In this document: in pieces, positions 36,893 through 48,135 of the stretch
Numbering within the stretch: position 1 is the stretch's first letter
Layout: every line of letters begins with the position of its first letter
NCBI GenBank assembly: GCA_963662155.1
Contig: OY759261.1
Location: forward strand, 40,481,996-40,545,995
Direction of reading: 5' to 3'
Length of the DNA: 64,000 nt
Source: Lamellibrachia columna
Lineage: Eukaryota > Annelida > Polychaeta > Sabellida > Siboglinidae
Notes under the pieces: generated by a model
Told to the model about the DNA's origin: nothing
Seen by the model: the letters and a program-made list of their open reading frames with translations, nothing else
The model's database searches: none
Translations under genes and position numbers: made by a program

Positions 36893-37397
36893 GTGCACAC
36901 GACGTATGTTACATCGACGGTACGGACACGACACACGACGTATGTTACATCGACGGTACGGACACGACACGCGACGTATGTTACATCGACGGTACGGACA
37001 CGACACGCGACGTATGTTACATCGACGGTACGGACACGACACGCGACGTATGTTACATCGACGGTACGGACACGACACACGACGTATGTTACGTCGACGG
37101 TACGGACACGACGTATGTTACATCGACGGTACGGACACGACACGCGACGTATGTTACATCGACGGTACGGACACGACACGCGACGTATGTTACATCGACG
37201 GTACGGACACGACACGCGACGTATGTTACATCGACGGTACGGACACGACACGCGACGTATGTTACATCGACGGTACGGACACGACACGCGACGTATGTTA
37301 CATCGACGGTACGGACACGACACGCGACATATGTTACATCGACGGTACGGACACGACACACGACGTATGTTACGTCGACGGTACGGACACGACACAA
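36893..37397. repeat. 36-bp tandem repeat, about 14 copies
   Basis: The unit GACGTATGTTACATCGACGG plus TACGGACACGACACGC is repeated; one unit near 37,080 is shorter (29 bases), so the frame encoded changes along the array (RRMLHRRYGHDT to DVCYIDGTDTTR). Confidence 0.95.
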
Positions 37398-38399
37398 ATA
37401 CATCGACGCTTTGATGTACAAAGACCGGCGCATGTGCAACTCGGTACGTTCTGCGCCAATACGCTACGCGTTCTTCTGCTCGGCAACGACTCGTGCAGCA
37501 GCGTAGAGACGTGGACATCGCCGGTGGCATTGGGAATACGAAACATTCCCGTTAAGAACAGGCTTACAAACAACGACTCGTGCAGCAGCGTAGAGACGTG
37601 GACATCGCCAGTGGCATTGGGAATACGAAACATTCCCGTTAAGAACATACTTGCAAACAATGCCGGTCAGACGCGACAATCCATCACTACTCTCCCGGGT
37701 CCCTATATCGTACCGGCAGCGCAACGTTTACAGACGACCGCGTATGAACGTCATATCGTCACAACATTGCATCGATATATTGACGCGCAGAATATACGCG
37801 ATGTACGTGCTATGGCCGCGACACGCGCAGTGCAATCGATGACAACGACAGCATCCGGTCCAGGTCATGGGGTACGATTAACGTCGTCGCAATCACGTTC
37901 ATTGCATCTAAATGCGCAATCGGCGATGATGCGACCTTACGCGGCCGTACATAACAAACGTATGTACGACGAACGCGTACGACAACTGGTGCAAACGGTA
38001 GCGCGTACAGTGATGATCGACATACTGCTACCGTATCGCATGTACGACGCCGCGTATGTTGTGACACGGTTATCCGAATTGCAGCCGACAGACGACAATC
38101 GCACGTATCGGTTTCCGACGTCCACAAGTTCGTGTCGATTATGGAATCTCTACATCGACGCCATTCAACACGGTGTGTACGCTGCAATACCGACATCGGA
38201 TGCAACGACCGGGACGACTGATTGGATGACGAATACGAACAGTTGCGGACCCATCGGCTGCAACCTACAATCATCGTATACATCTACGCATGCGCGATGT
38301 CGGTAACGACGAAGCTATAGTAATTGACCTCCCGTTCGTGATTGCAACATCGTATGGTGGCGACACAGCGGACGTATGCGCCGACGCAGTGACAAATCT

Positions 38400-38690
38400 A
38401 CGACAATGTACACGTAGCATGTACGACCATGTACGACCATGTACGACCATGTACACGTAGCATGTACGACCATATACACGTGGCACGTACGACCATGTAC
38501 ACGTGGCATGTACGACCATGTACGACCATGTACGACAATGTACACGTGGCATGTACGACCATGTACACGTGGCATGTACGACCATGTACGACCATGTACG
38601 ACCATGTACGACCATGTACGACAATATACGACCATGTACGACCATGTACGACCATGTACGACCATGTATGACCATGTACACGTAGCATGT
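38400..38690. repeat. 10-bp CATGTACGAC repeat with higher-order variants
   Basis: Runs of CATGTACGAC alternate with GTACACGTGGCATGTACGAC; the pair forms a second-level unit. Confidence 0.93.
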
Positions 38691-39082
38691 ACGGTGCCGT
38701 CGAATTGTTACCGAACGTGCTACATGTGGTCGAAATCGGCGAATACGTATATCAGACCGATAGTACACCGGGTATTTTAACGGAGTGACCAACAGCAGTA
38801 TGTATCTCTTGAAAGACGACAGATACGTTATAGATACACAGAACGCATTCGCCTTTACTGTTCCCATTGGAGACGTCTGCGGAGCGTTCGTAGAACTGTA
38901 CGGAAATCACGACGTACCATTTGCCGATGACGAACTGCTCTGTATTGGATCAGAAAGCTAGGTACATCGAATATCGTCCTCTATCGTCTATTGAATGATG
39001 CTCATGCGACGTGTAATGACGGTAATGTAGTATCGTATACGTTACGTCGTAACGAACTGTTTTTGTACGAACGCGACAGAAA

Positions 39083-39422
39083 GTACGTACTGTGTGAAAG
39101 TACGTACTGTGTGAAAGTACGTACTGTGTGAAAGTACGTACTGTGTGAAAGTACGTACTGTGTGAAAGTACGTACTGTGTGAAAGTACGTACTGTGTGAA
39201 AGTACGTACTGTGTGAAAGTACGTACTGTGTGAAAGAACGTACTGTGTGAAAGTACGTACTGTGTGAAAGTACGTACTGTGTGAAAGTACGTACTGTGTT
39301 AAAGTACGTACTGTGTGAAAGTACGTACTGTGTGAAAGTACGTACTGTGTGAAAGTACGTACTGTGTGAAAGTACGTACTGTGTGAAAGTACGTACTGTG
39401 TGAAAGTACGTACTGTGTGAAA
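39083..39422. repeat. 17-bp tandem repeat, about 20 copies
   Basis: The unit GTACGTACTGTGTGAAA is a near-palindrome at GTACGTAC. It introduces stops in the plus frame, so it breaks the gene it lies in. The minus strand is open throughout but only as an artefact. Confidence 0.95.
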
Positions 39423-40165
39423 GCGGCTGTCTTCTGTAGCGTGATCGAGCATTTGTCTGTACATAACCGAATAGCACACGGGCTGATCGAATGCATCACA
39501 TCACCGTATCCGCAACGCGACGACGTCGGGATTAACGAATCAACCGAAGTGACACACGTCAGTATTAACAAGGCATATCGTATAGACGCCACGACACAGT
39601 CTGCTACTGTTGCTACTGCTCTTTCACTAACTGTATACTCCGAATACATGGGACACGTGGTATCGCGTCAACAGAATGTCACAATGAATACCGTAATCGA
39701 TGATCCGCGCGAACGATTCTTAGAGTCTGTTAACGAACACCCGTCGAAAGGTGTCACACCGTTGACATTAGCCCGACGAGACGGACGCCGCCGACGACGA
39801 CAGAAGTGTTCGACATCCGAGACTACTGATGACGGCGGAACGGTTACAAAACATCATCGAATACAGGTCGGAACGCGTCAATCATCCCATGAGACGGACG
39901 TCAACACTAGTGACATTTCTATTGGTCACGACGTTGTCAGAACCGCGGATTCGACTACTGCAGCGTTAACGAAGACACCGGTACACGGAGGACAGCAGGG
40001 GACACGTTCTCGATTATTGGGTCACGTGAATCGAACGGTGCTGCCGCATGATGAGAACGCAAACGATGGATACTGAACGAACATTACGTGTACGCATCAC
40101 GAACATAAACCGTATATATCGGTTTACGTAATAGCACACATCGAACGCACATTGATATTGTTTTT

Positions 40166-40171
40166 AATAAA
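40166..40171 (+). terminator. Polyadenylation signal AATAAA
   Basis: It lies 90 bases after the stop at 40,076, where the plus block and the minus block converge. Confidence 0.5.
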
Positions 40172-40406
40172 CGTATATATATATATATATATACACTGTC
40201 TGATTGATACAATGATTGATACTGATACAATGCGATATTCCGTGTTATATATTATACATTATATTATATACTTCTATTGTATATTATACAGTATACAGTT
40301 TACTATGTGTATTAAATATATACTTTATATATTACAAAGAATCACTTACTGCGGGCTGAGCGTCACCGGTGATAACATATGTATCGTCTGCATACGCACG
40401 AGCAGC

Positions 40407-41209
40407 TTAAACGTAACCATCCCCGCTATTATTGATATCTTCATCAGCGGTTTCATCCGTATCATCATCATCATCATCATCATCATCCGTGGTACTTGGA
40501 TTACTGTTATCCGATTCAGTACTAATACTCATGGCTACTATCGTATATTTTTTATTTGTTCGCAAGATCGTATTACGATAGGCATTACGTTCGCAACAGT
40601 CTTTCGTATCGCGAATACAACACGGCATACATTGTGCCGCCGCTATACAAACAGCCATTGTCATTAACATATGCGGCGATACAAGAAATAGCAACACTTT
40701 ACCCCATGATCCGAACATATCCGTGATAGCGGTTATCGCACGTGAAACATCACCCGCCCGCGCTATCTGCACGTCTGAAACATCCATTGTTTTGTTGTAC
40801 GCCTGATCGACTCGCGAGGAATACACAACAGTATCCGTTTTTATACTATTCACGAGTTTTGAGTAATTACTGCTGAACGCACTATCGTGTGCGATATATG
40901 ACGCTGCCGTATCGTGTACGACGGATACATCTGGTTGCTGAACGGTTTATAATAGGCATTCAGTAATCCAGTGTATGCGTCTAATCCAGCCATGTACGAA
41001 TGCGCATGGTACGATCTTGCAACGAACATATTAAAGTGTTGTCGAATATCGATAGTCGATGAACTGGGTGTGTACATCTGACAATTATGTAATCGCATTG
41101 GTACATAAAAATCATTACCATACAGTGTACAATAACAGCGTATACTGATATGACGTAATAGACATGGTCGAATTGTGGTACGCGTTATTGTGCCTTTGCT
41201 TGGCTGCAT
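40407..41209 (-). pseudogene. Viral membrane protein with acidic cytoplasmic tail
   Basis: The minus frames 41,209-40,850 and 40,853-40,407 give a Cys-containing ectodomain (CYCTLYG, RLHNC), a SRVDQAYNKTM segment, an amphipathic AITAITDMFGSWGKVLL followed by a hydrophobic segment (MLMTMAVCIAAAQ) and cysteines, then a tail ending in a nine-Asp run. The order 'amphipathic, glycine-containing pre-membrane region, anchor, charged tail' resembles class III viral fusion proteins such as gB, but the residue match is too weak to claim that. A frame change lies at about 40,850. Its N-terminal side is cut by the hAT-like element. Confidence 0.5.
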
Positions 41210-42650
41210 ACAGCTTAGTGCCCTGCGCGGGCCTAGAATTTGATCCCAAGCCCGGCCCGCAATTAGCAGTTAGAGTCCAGGCCCGGCCCAGGCCCGCAAT
41301 AATTTTTCAAGCCCGGCCCGGCCCAGGCCCGCAAACTAGAATTTAGGCCCAGGCCCGGCCCAGGCCCGGCCCAGGCCCGACCCAGACCATGAATGTTTGG
41401 CCCAGGCCCGGCCCGGCCCGGCCCGCAAGTTTCAGGCCCAGGCCCGGCCCATACCCGCGGGCCAAAGATGGGTAAGCCCGCGGCCCGCTAAGTTTAGAGA
41501 AGATAAACCTATAATCTTATAAAAAAGACGAAAAACAAATAAACTGTAAAACAGACTTATTGTTTTATTAAATAAAAAAGGTCCATAGTGTGCTGGATGA
41601 GTTCTAAAAATTCAGCACCACCAACTTCTTCAAACTTACGAATATCCTGATGAAAAATAAAGAAAAACTTCTTAGTGTCATTACTATTAAATATGGTAAC
41701 ATTTGTTATATTTGGCTTTAATGTATTGGTTTATTGTTAGGGTAGGATATTTGTTTATCTAACCCTGACTTAACCCATATGCAAGCCACAATCCCAATTT
41801 ATATTGTTAATTGAATTAGCTCAACTAAGTTAACATAATTTAATATGATATTTCAATTCAATGTCACCCACTAGCACTGACACCCAGTGGCATCTCCAGC
41901 AGGCCTGCAGTCACTAGCCTGAGACAGACATGTGTGAATTAGTACAAGTGTGAATTAATTAGGACTGGGGAGAAATACCAATTACCAACTGGGTTTGGTA
42001 CTGGGTAGTGGGCTAGTGGCCTAGTGTGCACTTGGCAGTGGGCAGGTCTTTCAGGTGGGCAATGTTTGGAGGGAAGACCTAGACAATAGAATGTCCACTG
42101 GTAGGGTCAAAGGGTGATAAGTTGATGGTTAATCATGGCTTGATTGCCTCTGCAAATATTTATAAAGTAAACATTTGGGGCTGGCTACTTCCAGCCAAGT
42201 GAACTTATGGGGGTCATTAGATTCCATGCAAGATCTCAATTTGCAACTATATAATATTAAAGAAATAATTTTAAGAATTCATTAAACGGAATTACAATTT
42301 AGAATCAGTTTTTATTTAAAAAAATAAAGTAATAATCGGTGTTTTGTATGAATATTTTTATTATGTCCAGGCCCAGCCCAGGCCCGGCCCGGCCCGCTCA
42401 CACTAGGCCCAGGCCCGGCCCAAGCCCGATGTGTTTAAATTGTTTTCAGCCCAGGCCCGGCCCGGGCCCGCAGTATGTAGGCCCAGGCCCGGCCCGGCCC
42501 GGCCCGCGAAATTATGTAGAGGCCCGGCCCGGCCCGGCCCGGCCCGGCCCGGCCCGGCCCGGCCCGGCCCGGCCCGGCCCGGCCCGCGGGCTGCGGGCCG
42601 GGCCGGGCTTGGACCAAAAGCCCGGCCCGCGCAGGGCACTAAATACAGCT
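41208..42650. mobile_element. hAT-like non-autonomous transposon, GGCCC-rich, 1.43 kb
   Basis: The ends TAGTGCCCTGCGCGGGC and GCCCGCGCAGGGCACTA(A) are inverted repeats, flanked by ATACAGC(T) on both sides (41,208-41,215 and 42,643-42,650), a 7-8-bp target duplication as in hAT elements. Both sub-terminal regions consist of (CCCGGC/CCAGGC)n arrays; the centre (41,500-42,340) is AT-rich and non-coding. No transposase is present. It sits inside the viral block, so it was inserted after the virus entered the genome or was carried by it. Confidence 0.8.
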
Positions 42651-42656
42651 CATGCG

Positions 42657-43004
42657 TCAAACGTCATTTGCTAAACGACCGCTCTGTGTGGCGAGTGTTG
42701 CGGTATTGTTGATGTATATGTACTGCGCAGTGCTGTATTCGTGTTGTTTTGTGTATACGACTGTACATAGACGTTCGATATAGCGCGCGTTGCTTTCGAA
42801 TAGTGCTGTTACGCACTGTTTGTTACTGATATGGCGCAATGCCGGCAATCCAGTCGTGCACACACGTAGCGTTGCGCTACCGCTATCCGATTCACAACTG
42901 TCGTAGTACGAATGCGAAAATGTGACAGAATACTCACACATGGCATCGTATGCGATGTATTCTGGCAAGTTCAGTGTCCGTGTAGATAACGTGTCATAAG
43001 GCAC
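42657..43004 (-). pseudogene. Viral ORF upstream of the membrane protein
   Basis: A minus frame with several cysteines (YYDSCESDSG, RVCTTGL, KQCVTALF) ending in TGA at 42,657. With the hAT-like insert removed, the membrane-protein frame continues after this TGA with ATG three bases later, so either two genes abut here or one gene has a nonsense codon. No family recognised. Confidence 0.4.
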
Positions 43005-43184
43005 GGCCGTTGCCGAACGCTTGTGATACGATACACCTGTAGTATGTTGCCGATATATTCGAGCGGTATATCAACCTGTACGTCTATACCGATCCGTCTC
43101 ATGCTCAATCAACGATTGTACGGAATGCAGGCGATTATGTACGCGACGTATAATGCAAGTAAACCACACACGTTTAACTCTGCG

Positions 43185-44490
43185 TCGTTTCGTGTGACCG
43201 CCGTAGTTGTAGTCGTATAGTCGTCATTCACACGATAGAATATTGTTTAACTCTACGTCGTTTCGTGTGCGCCGCCGTAGTTGTAGTCGTATAGTCGTCA
43301 TTCACACGATAGAATATTGTTTAACTCTACGTCGTTTCGTGTGCGCCGCCGTAGTTGTAGTCGTATAGTCGTCATTCGCACGATAGAATATTGTTTAAAT
43401 CTACGTCGTTTCGTGTGCGCCGCCGTAGTTGTAGTCGTATAGTCGTCATTCACACGATAGAATATTGTTTAACTCTGCGTCGTTTCGTGTGACCGCCGTA
43501 GTTGTAGTCGTATAGTCGTCATTCACACGATAGAATATTGTTTAACTCTACGTCGTTTCGTGTGCGCCGCCGTAGTTGTAGTCGTATAGTCGTCATTCAC
43601 ACGATAGAATATTGTTTAACTCTACGTCGTTTCGTGTGACCGCCGTAGTTGTAGTCGTATAGTCGTCATTCACACGATAGAATATTGTTTAACTCTACGT
43701 CGTTTCGTGTGAGCGCCGTAGTTGTAGTCGTATAGTCGTCATTCACACGATAGAATATTGTTTAACTCTACGTCGTTTCGTGTGAGCGCCGTAGTTGTAG
43801 TCGTATAGTCGTCATTCACACGATAGAATATTGTTTAACTCTACGTCGTTTCGTGTGCGCCGCCGCAGTTGTAGTCGTATAGTCGTCATTCGCACGATAG
43901 AATATTGTTTAACTCTACGTCGTTTCGTGTGCGCCGCCGTAGTTGTAGTCGTATAGTCGTCATTCACACGATAGAATATTGTTTAACTCTACGTCGTTTC
44001 TTGTGCGCCGCCGTAGTTGTAGTCGTATAGTCGTCATTCACACGATAGAATATTGTTTAACTCTACGTCGTTTCGTGTGACCGCCGTAGTTGTAGTCGTA
44101 TAGTCGTCATTCACACGATAGAATATTGTTTAACTCTACGTCGTTTCGTGTGCGCCGCCGTAGTTGTAGTAGTATAGTCGTCATTCACACAATAGAATAT
44201 TGTTTAACTCTACGTCTTTTCTTGTGCGCCGCCGTAGTTGTAGTCGTATAGTCGTCATTCACACGATAGAATATTGTTTAACTCTACGTCGTTTCGTGTG
44301 CGCCGCCGTAGTTGTAGTCGTATAGTCGTCATTCACACGATAGAATATTGTTTAACTCTACGTCTTTTCTTGTGCGCCGCCGTAGTTGTAGTCGTATAGT
44401 CGTCATTCACACGATAGAATATTGTTTAACTCTACGTCGTTTCGTGTGCGCCGCCGTAGTTGTAGTCGTATAGTCGTCATTCACACGATA
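43185..44490. repeat. 74-bp satellite, about 17-18 copies, in the viral block
   Basis: The unit (73-75 bases) contains CATTCACACGATAGAATATT, GTTTAACTCTACGTCG and TAGTTGTAGTCGTATAGTCG. Length differences come from TGACCGCC versus TGCGCCGCC. Confidence 0.96.
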
Positions 44491-44652
44491 CAATATTGCT
44501 GGCGTTTGTCGTACGTCTCGTCGGCGACGTATCGTAGTGTCGGCAGCGTGAGGTGACACAAACGTGTCCACAACACGCAGTTGTGCGACAGCCGTCGCGT
44601 GTTCATTCTCAGCATATGTATTCAATGCGCGTATACGACTGTTGAGTTCCAT
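44407..44652 (-). pseudogene. Viral ORF remnant between the two satellites
   Basis: The minus frame starts MELNSRIRALNTYAENEH and runs into the 74-bp satellite. The helical, charged first 35 residues look like real protein; the rest is repeat. It is probably part of the gene upstream of 43,004. Confidence 0.35.
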
Positions 44653-44985
44653 ATGTATTCAATGCGCGTATACGATTGTTAAGTTCCATATGTATTCAAT
44701 ACGCGTATACGATTGTTGAGTTCCATATGTATTCAATGCGCGTATACGATTGTTGAGTTCCATATGTATTCAATGCGCGTATACGACTGTTGAGTTCCAT
44801 ATGTATTCAAAGCGCGTATACGACTGTTGAGTTCCATATGTATTCAATGCACGTATACGACTGTTGAGTTCCATATGTATTCAATGCGCGTATACGACTG
44901 TTGAGTTCCATATGTATTCAATGCACGTATACGATTGTTGAGTTCCATATGTATTCAATGCACGTATACGATTGTTCAGTTCCAC
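44612..44985. repeat. 37-bp tandem repeat, 10 copies
   Basis: The unit CATATGTATTCAATGCGCGT plus ATACGACTGTTGAGTTC contains the start codon region of the ORF 44,407-44,652 (minus). 37 is half of the neighbouring 74-bp period, but the sequences are unrelated. Confidence 0.95.
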
Positions 44986-45726
44986 ACACGTCGAAAACCA
45001 AAACGCTACAGTATCGCACGCATAATAAGTAAGCGCAATATACGTTATATTAGGAACGGCGAGTCGAAATATACGTTATATTAGGAACGGCGAGTCGAAA
45101 TATATGTTTGTACGTATGACTGTTTCGACGTTGTACTATGCGAGCTATTAAGATACCGCTATTAAGATACCGACTACGGATGCCATTGTCGGAACGGTAA
45201 ACGTACGCTACGAAATGTTTACGTTATCGTGTGTATCGATAGCAGTTGTACATAGAACAGATACACGCCAGGACAGCCATCACCATCATTCCAGTGACAC
45301 CGCCCTTTATGCTTACTGCGTTCAAGATCTTGCCACCGAAACCGTTCATGATATTATTTTTGATATCGTTTAAATTATTGTACGAAAAATCGGACATGTC
45401 TCGTATTTTGTGCCATAAATGATCGTCTTTAGTGGCGTATACTGCATCCAATATAGTCAGTTTATTCAATTTCCAAACGTATTCGTCGTCGATCGTCATC
45501 GCGTCCGGCCAATTAGATTCTACGACGTCAAACGTTGGTAGTTCGTGTGACGCGGTCGTAGCGCGTGGAACTACCAGTTATGCGCTGTATTTCGACGTCT
45601 CGTGGAAACGTATGACACATGGCGAGATTAATCGGGAAGGCGTAAATAATTGTCGTACTGATACTACTTGTCATTACTGAACAATAACTGAGACGCATAG
45701 GTATGACGAATTCTTTCGCCGACATT

Positions 45727-45862
45727 GAACACATACACGGTAATTGTATGACACACGTATTACACGGTTCCATTGTATGACATTGTATGACAACGAACAC
45801 ATACACGGTAATTGTATGACACACGTATTACACGGTTCCGTTGCTCGCGCGACACGTGCGCT
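45727..45862. repeat. 68-bp direct duplication in the envelope gene
   Basis: GAACACATACACGGTAATTG and the bases after it occur twice, 68 bases apart; this shifts the frame. Confidence 0.88.
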
Positions 45863-46650
45863 GTCTTTTTCGAGCGGACAATTCAGACTCCACGTAGCAC
45901 TAATATTGACGCCGTACACCAAATACCGCCCGAATCGTCGATACGTTTGGCATCGCCGTTATACTGTTCTACGGACGAGTAGCGTATGTCGCACAGTTCT
46001 CATATTTTCTCCGGTCATGATAGATACTCGCAGCGCAGCTCAGTGTATTGTGATGACGTAACATCGTAGCTGTTGTTCATATTTTGACGTGTCCCGTGTC
46101 ACGTTGTAAGTATTGCGCTTTCGTCAGTTCGGTGTAGTATTCGGCATTCGGTGTCACCGCTAAATAGGCCGGTAGACCTAATATACGTGTCCTGTCGCCG
46201 TGTGTGTTATTTATCGAGAGCGGTATGACGTCGAGACGATAGACAGCCAACATGCCGCCGACCGATGTTAAAGGTATATGCATTGTAATGTACAAATACT
46301 GATCGCTCTGCGTGTAAACGTACGCTGTATTTGATAATAGAAACTCGGATTACTATGCGCCGATTCGAATATGTCGTGTCCGTAATTGTTAATCTCTTTA
46401 GTACATGCGCCAAAATATTGCTTAACATCATTCCTTTAACAAAACATGGTGATAGATTTCCAAATGTGAGCGTTATTAAATTGATCCGCCAATCCGCGAT
46501 GTTTTCCTCCAAACGTGTCATATACGCATCCGTGGCTTGTATCGACGTTCCAATGGCCACTGATAGAGCATTGGCTTCTTGCGTTAACATAATCTGCTTA
46601 CGTAAGTCGTTCGTTGCCTGCTCGAGTCCTTTTGCCACTAGCGACATTTG

Positions 46651-46911
46651 TTTGTTAGTATCGGTTATACGTTTGTTTATCGATGCCAGTCCTCCGACGA
46701 TGTTTGTTAGTATCGGTTATACGTTTGTTTATCGATGCCAGTCCTCCGACGATGTTTGTTAGTGTCGGTTATACGTTTGTTTATCGATGCCAGTCCTCCG
46801 ACGATGTTTGTTAGTATCGGTTATACGTTTGTTTATCGATGCCAGTCCTCCGACGATGTTTGTTAGTGTCGGTTATACGTTTGTTTATCGATGCCAGTCC
46901 TCCGACGATGT
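46651..46911. repeat. 52-bp tandem repeat x5 in the envelope gene
   Basis: The unit TTTGTTAGTATCGGTTATAC ... CCTCCGACGATG is repeated five times. Four extra copies add 208 bases, which shifts the frame just before the long helix. Confidence 0.95.
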
Positions 46912-47202
46912 TCGGTAGTTCTTTGTGACTCAGTTCCATGGACGACGTGAGACGCGTATTCGATTTTACTATTTCATCCACGTTCAGTTCAACGCGCCCA
47001 TTTCACACACGTGTTTTGCTCTCGTGATGATGTCTGCCGTACGAGCGTGTCGTGTGCCATGGATATCGTATTTTCATATACAAGCGATTGTCCACTTTCC
47101 ATATTTAAAAACGCAAACAAATAACTCGCTTTCCATTTTTTTAATACACGCGGTATGATATCCGTCTCCATACATTGCAATGATGCGGCCGTTGCTACGT
47201 AT

Positions 47203-47412
47203 GTATTATCTATACCGTACATATCCCCTTGCGTCACAACATATGTATTATCTATACCTTACACATCCCATTGCGTCACGACGCATGTATTATCTATAAC
47301 GTACACATCCCCTTGCGTCACGACGTATGTATAATCTATACCGTACACATCCCCTTGCGTCACGACGTATGTATTATCTATACCGTACACATCCCCTTGC
47401 GTCACGACGCCT
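47203..47412. repeat. 42-bp tandem repeat x5 in the envelope gene
   Basis: It encodes a 14-residue unit in frame on the minus strand; one copy (near 47,260) has a stop. Confidence 0.95.
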
Positions 47413-47699
47413 ACGATTCGCGATGCCGACAACGATGCGATAGACATGCCCCATTCTACTGCGACTACATTATCTATCGGATTTGCCTTTATGTAGGCAC
47501 ACGGACTGTTACCGTGGACAGTCGTTTGGTCAATATCATGTCTGTAATCTACCTCGTGTTGTTTGAAATACGCGGTCGATATGTCCGTAAGTTGCGTACG
47601 CATCGGTGGAGCAACGGCGTGTCCATTCTGTACCATCTGATGCATCATTGCCGTACACACCGTATCATTGGTTACATACGATTCCATTCTATGTACACC

Positions 47700-47872
47700 T
47701 CTATCTACCTACCTACCTACCTACCTACCTACCTACCTACCTACCTACCTACCTACCTACCTACCTACCTACCTACCTACCTACCTACCTACCTACCTAC
47801 CTACCTACCTACCTACCTACCTACCTACCTACCTACCTACCTACCTACCTACCTACCTACCTACCTACCTAC

Positions 47873-47923
<51 letters not shown>

Positions 47924-47937
47924 ACTATCTATATATC
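47700..47937. repeat. (CTAC)n(CTAT)n microsatellite at the envelope gene start
   Basis: About 45 CTAC and 14 CTAT units begin 13 bases upstream of the ATG of the envelope gene on the minus strand, so they occupy its expected leader or signal-peptide region. Confidence 0.97.
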
Positions 47938-48135
47938 TATCTATATACAAACGTATATCAATCTACTCTAACTAAGTTCTACGCGTACAACATTTACAAA
48001 CATCACATCATGTATACATAGTATTAGTATATTACCGCAACACACAATCATTGGTATACTATTGATAATGTTTCGATTTCTTCATATTGCCGTGTACGTT
48101 AGCGATGAATCTTTTTTAACGATATCGTTATGATT

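Larger units (their letters stand above)
37398..40076 (+). pseudogene. Large viral gene of unknown function, interrupted by arrays
   Basis: Plus-strand coding potential runs from the 36-bp array to a stop at 40,076, 90 bases before an AATAAA. The first open part (to 38,306) holds an 87-base direct duplication (37,485-37,658, in frame). The second (38,290-38,790) is interrupted by a 10-base minisatellite, the third (38,800-38,960) ends in a probable frameshift, and the last part (about 38,950-40,076) is split by the 17-bp array. The C-terminal 150 residues are basic then acidic/Thr-rich and look disordered (RRDGRRRRRQK). No family is recognised. It could be one gene of roughly 800 residues or two. 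Confidence 0.45.
45224..47687 (-). pseudogene. Viral envelope glycoprotein, baculovirus-F/gypsy-Env-like (tentative)
   Basis: From the minus ATG at 47,687: a cysteine-poor N-terminal part, a 14-aa repeat (VVTQGDVYGIDNTY, 42 bases x5), the CMETDIIPRVL region, a long heptad-like helix (AKGLEQATNDLRKQIM), then YITMHIPLTSVGGML and YRLDVIPL, a pattern typical of the 'IPL..Y.L..P' segment of the baculovirus F and gypsy Env family. Later there is a Cys cluster, and at the end KIRDMSDFSYNNL, a hydrophobic anchor (GVTGMMVMAVLACICS) and a short basic tail. Such proteins mediate membrane fusion. It is broken by a TAA in the 42-bp array, the 52-bp array and a 68-base duplication. Confidence 0.55.

Noticed and set aside
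36893..37397. DVCYIDGTDTT in the 36-bp array resembles polymerase motif C
   Set aside because: It lies downstream of the KKxY region, whereas motif C must precede it; the extra Gly is wrong, and the string arises from a repeat read in only one of several open frames.
36851..37530. Minus-strand ORF of 217 aa (RRCNIRRVSCPY repeats)
   Set aside because: Antisense reading of the 36-bp array; flanking coding signal is on the plus strand.
38950..39649. Minus-strand ORFs of 116-175 aa with THTVRTF-type repeats
   Set aside because: They are antisense shadows of the 17-bp array in a plus-strand gene.
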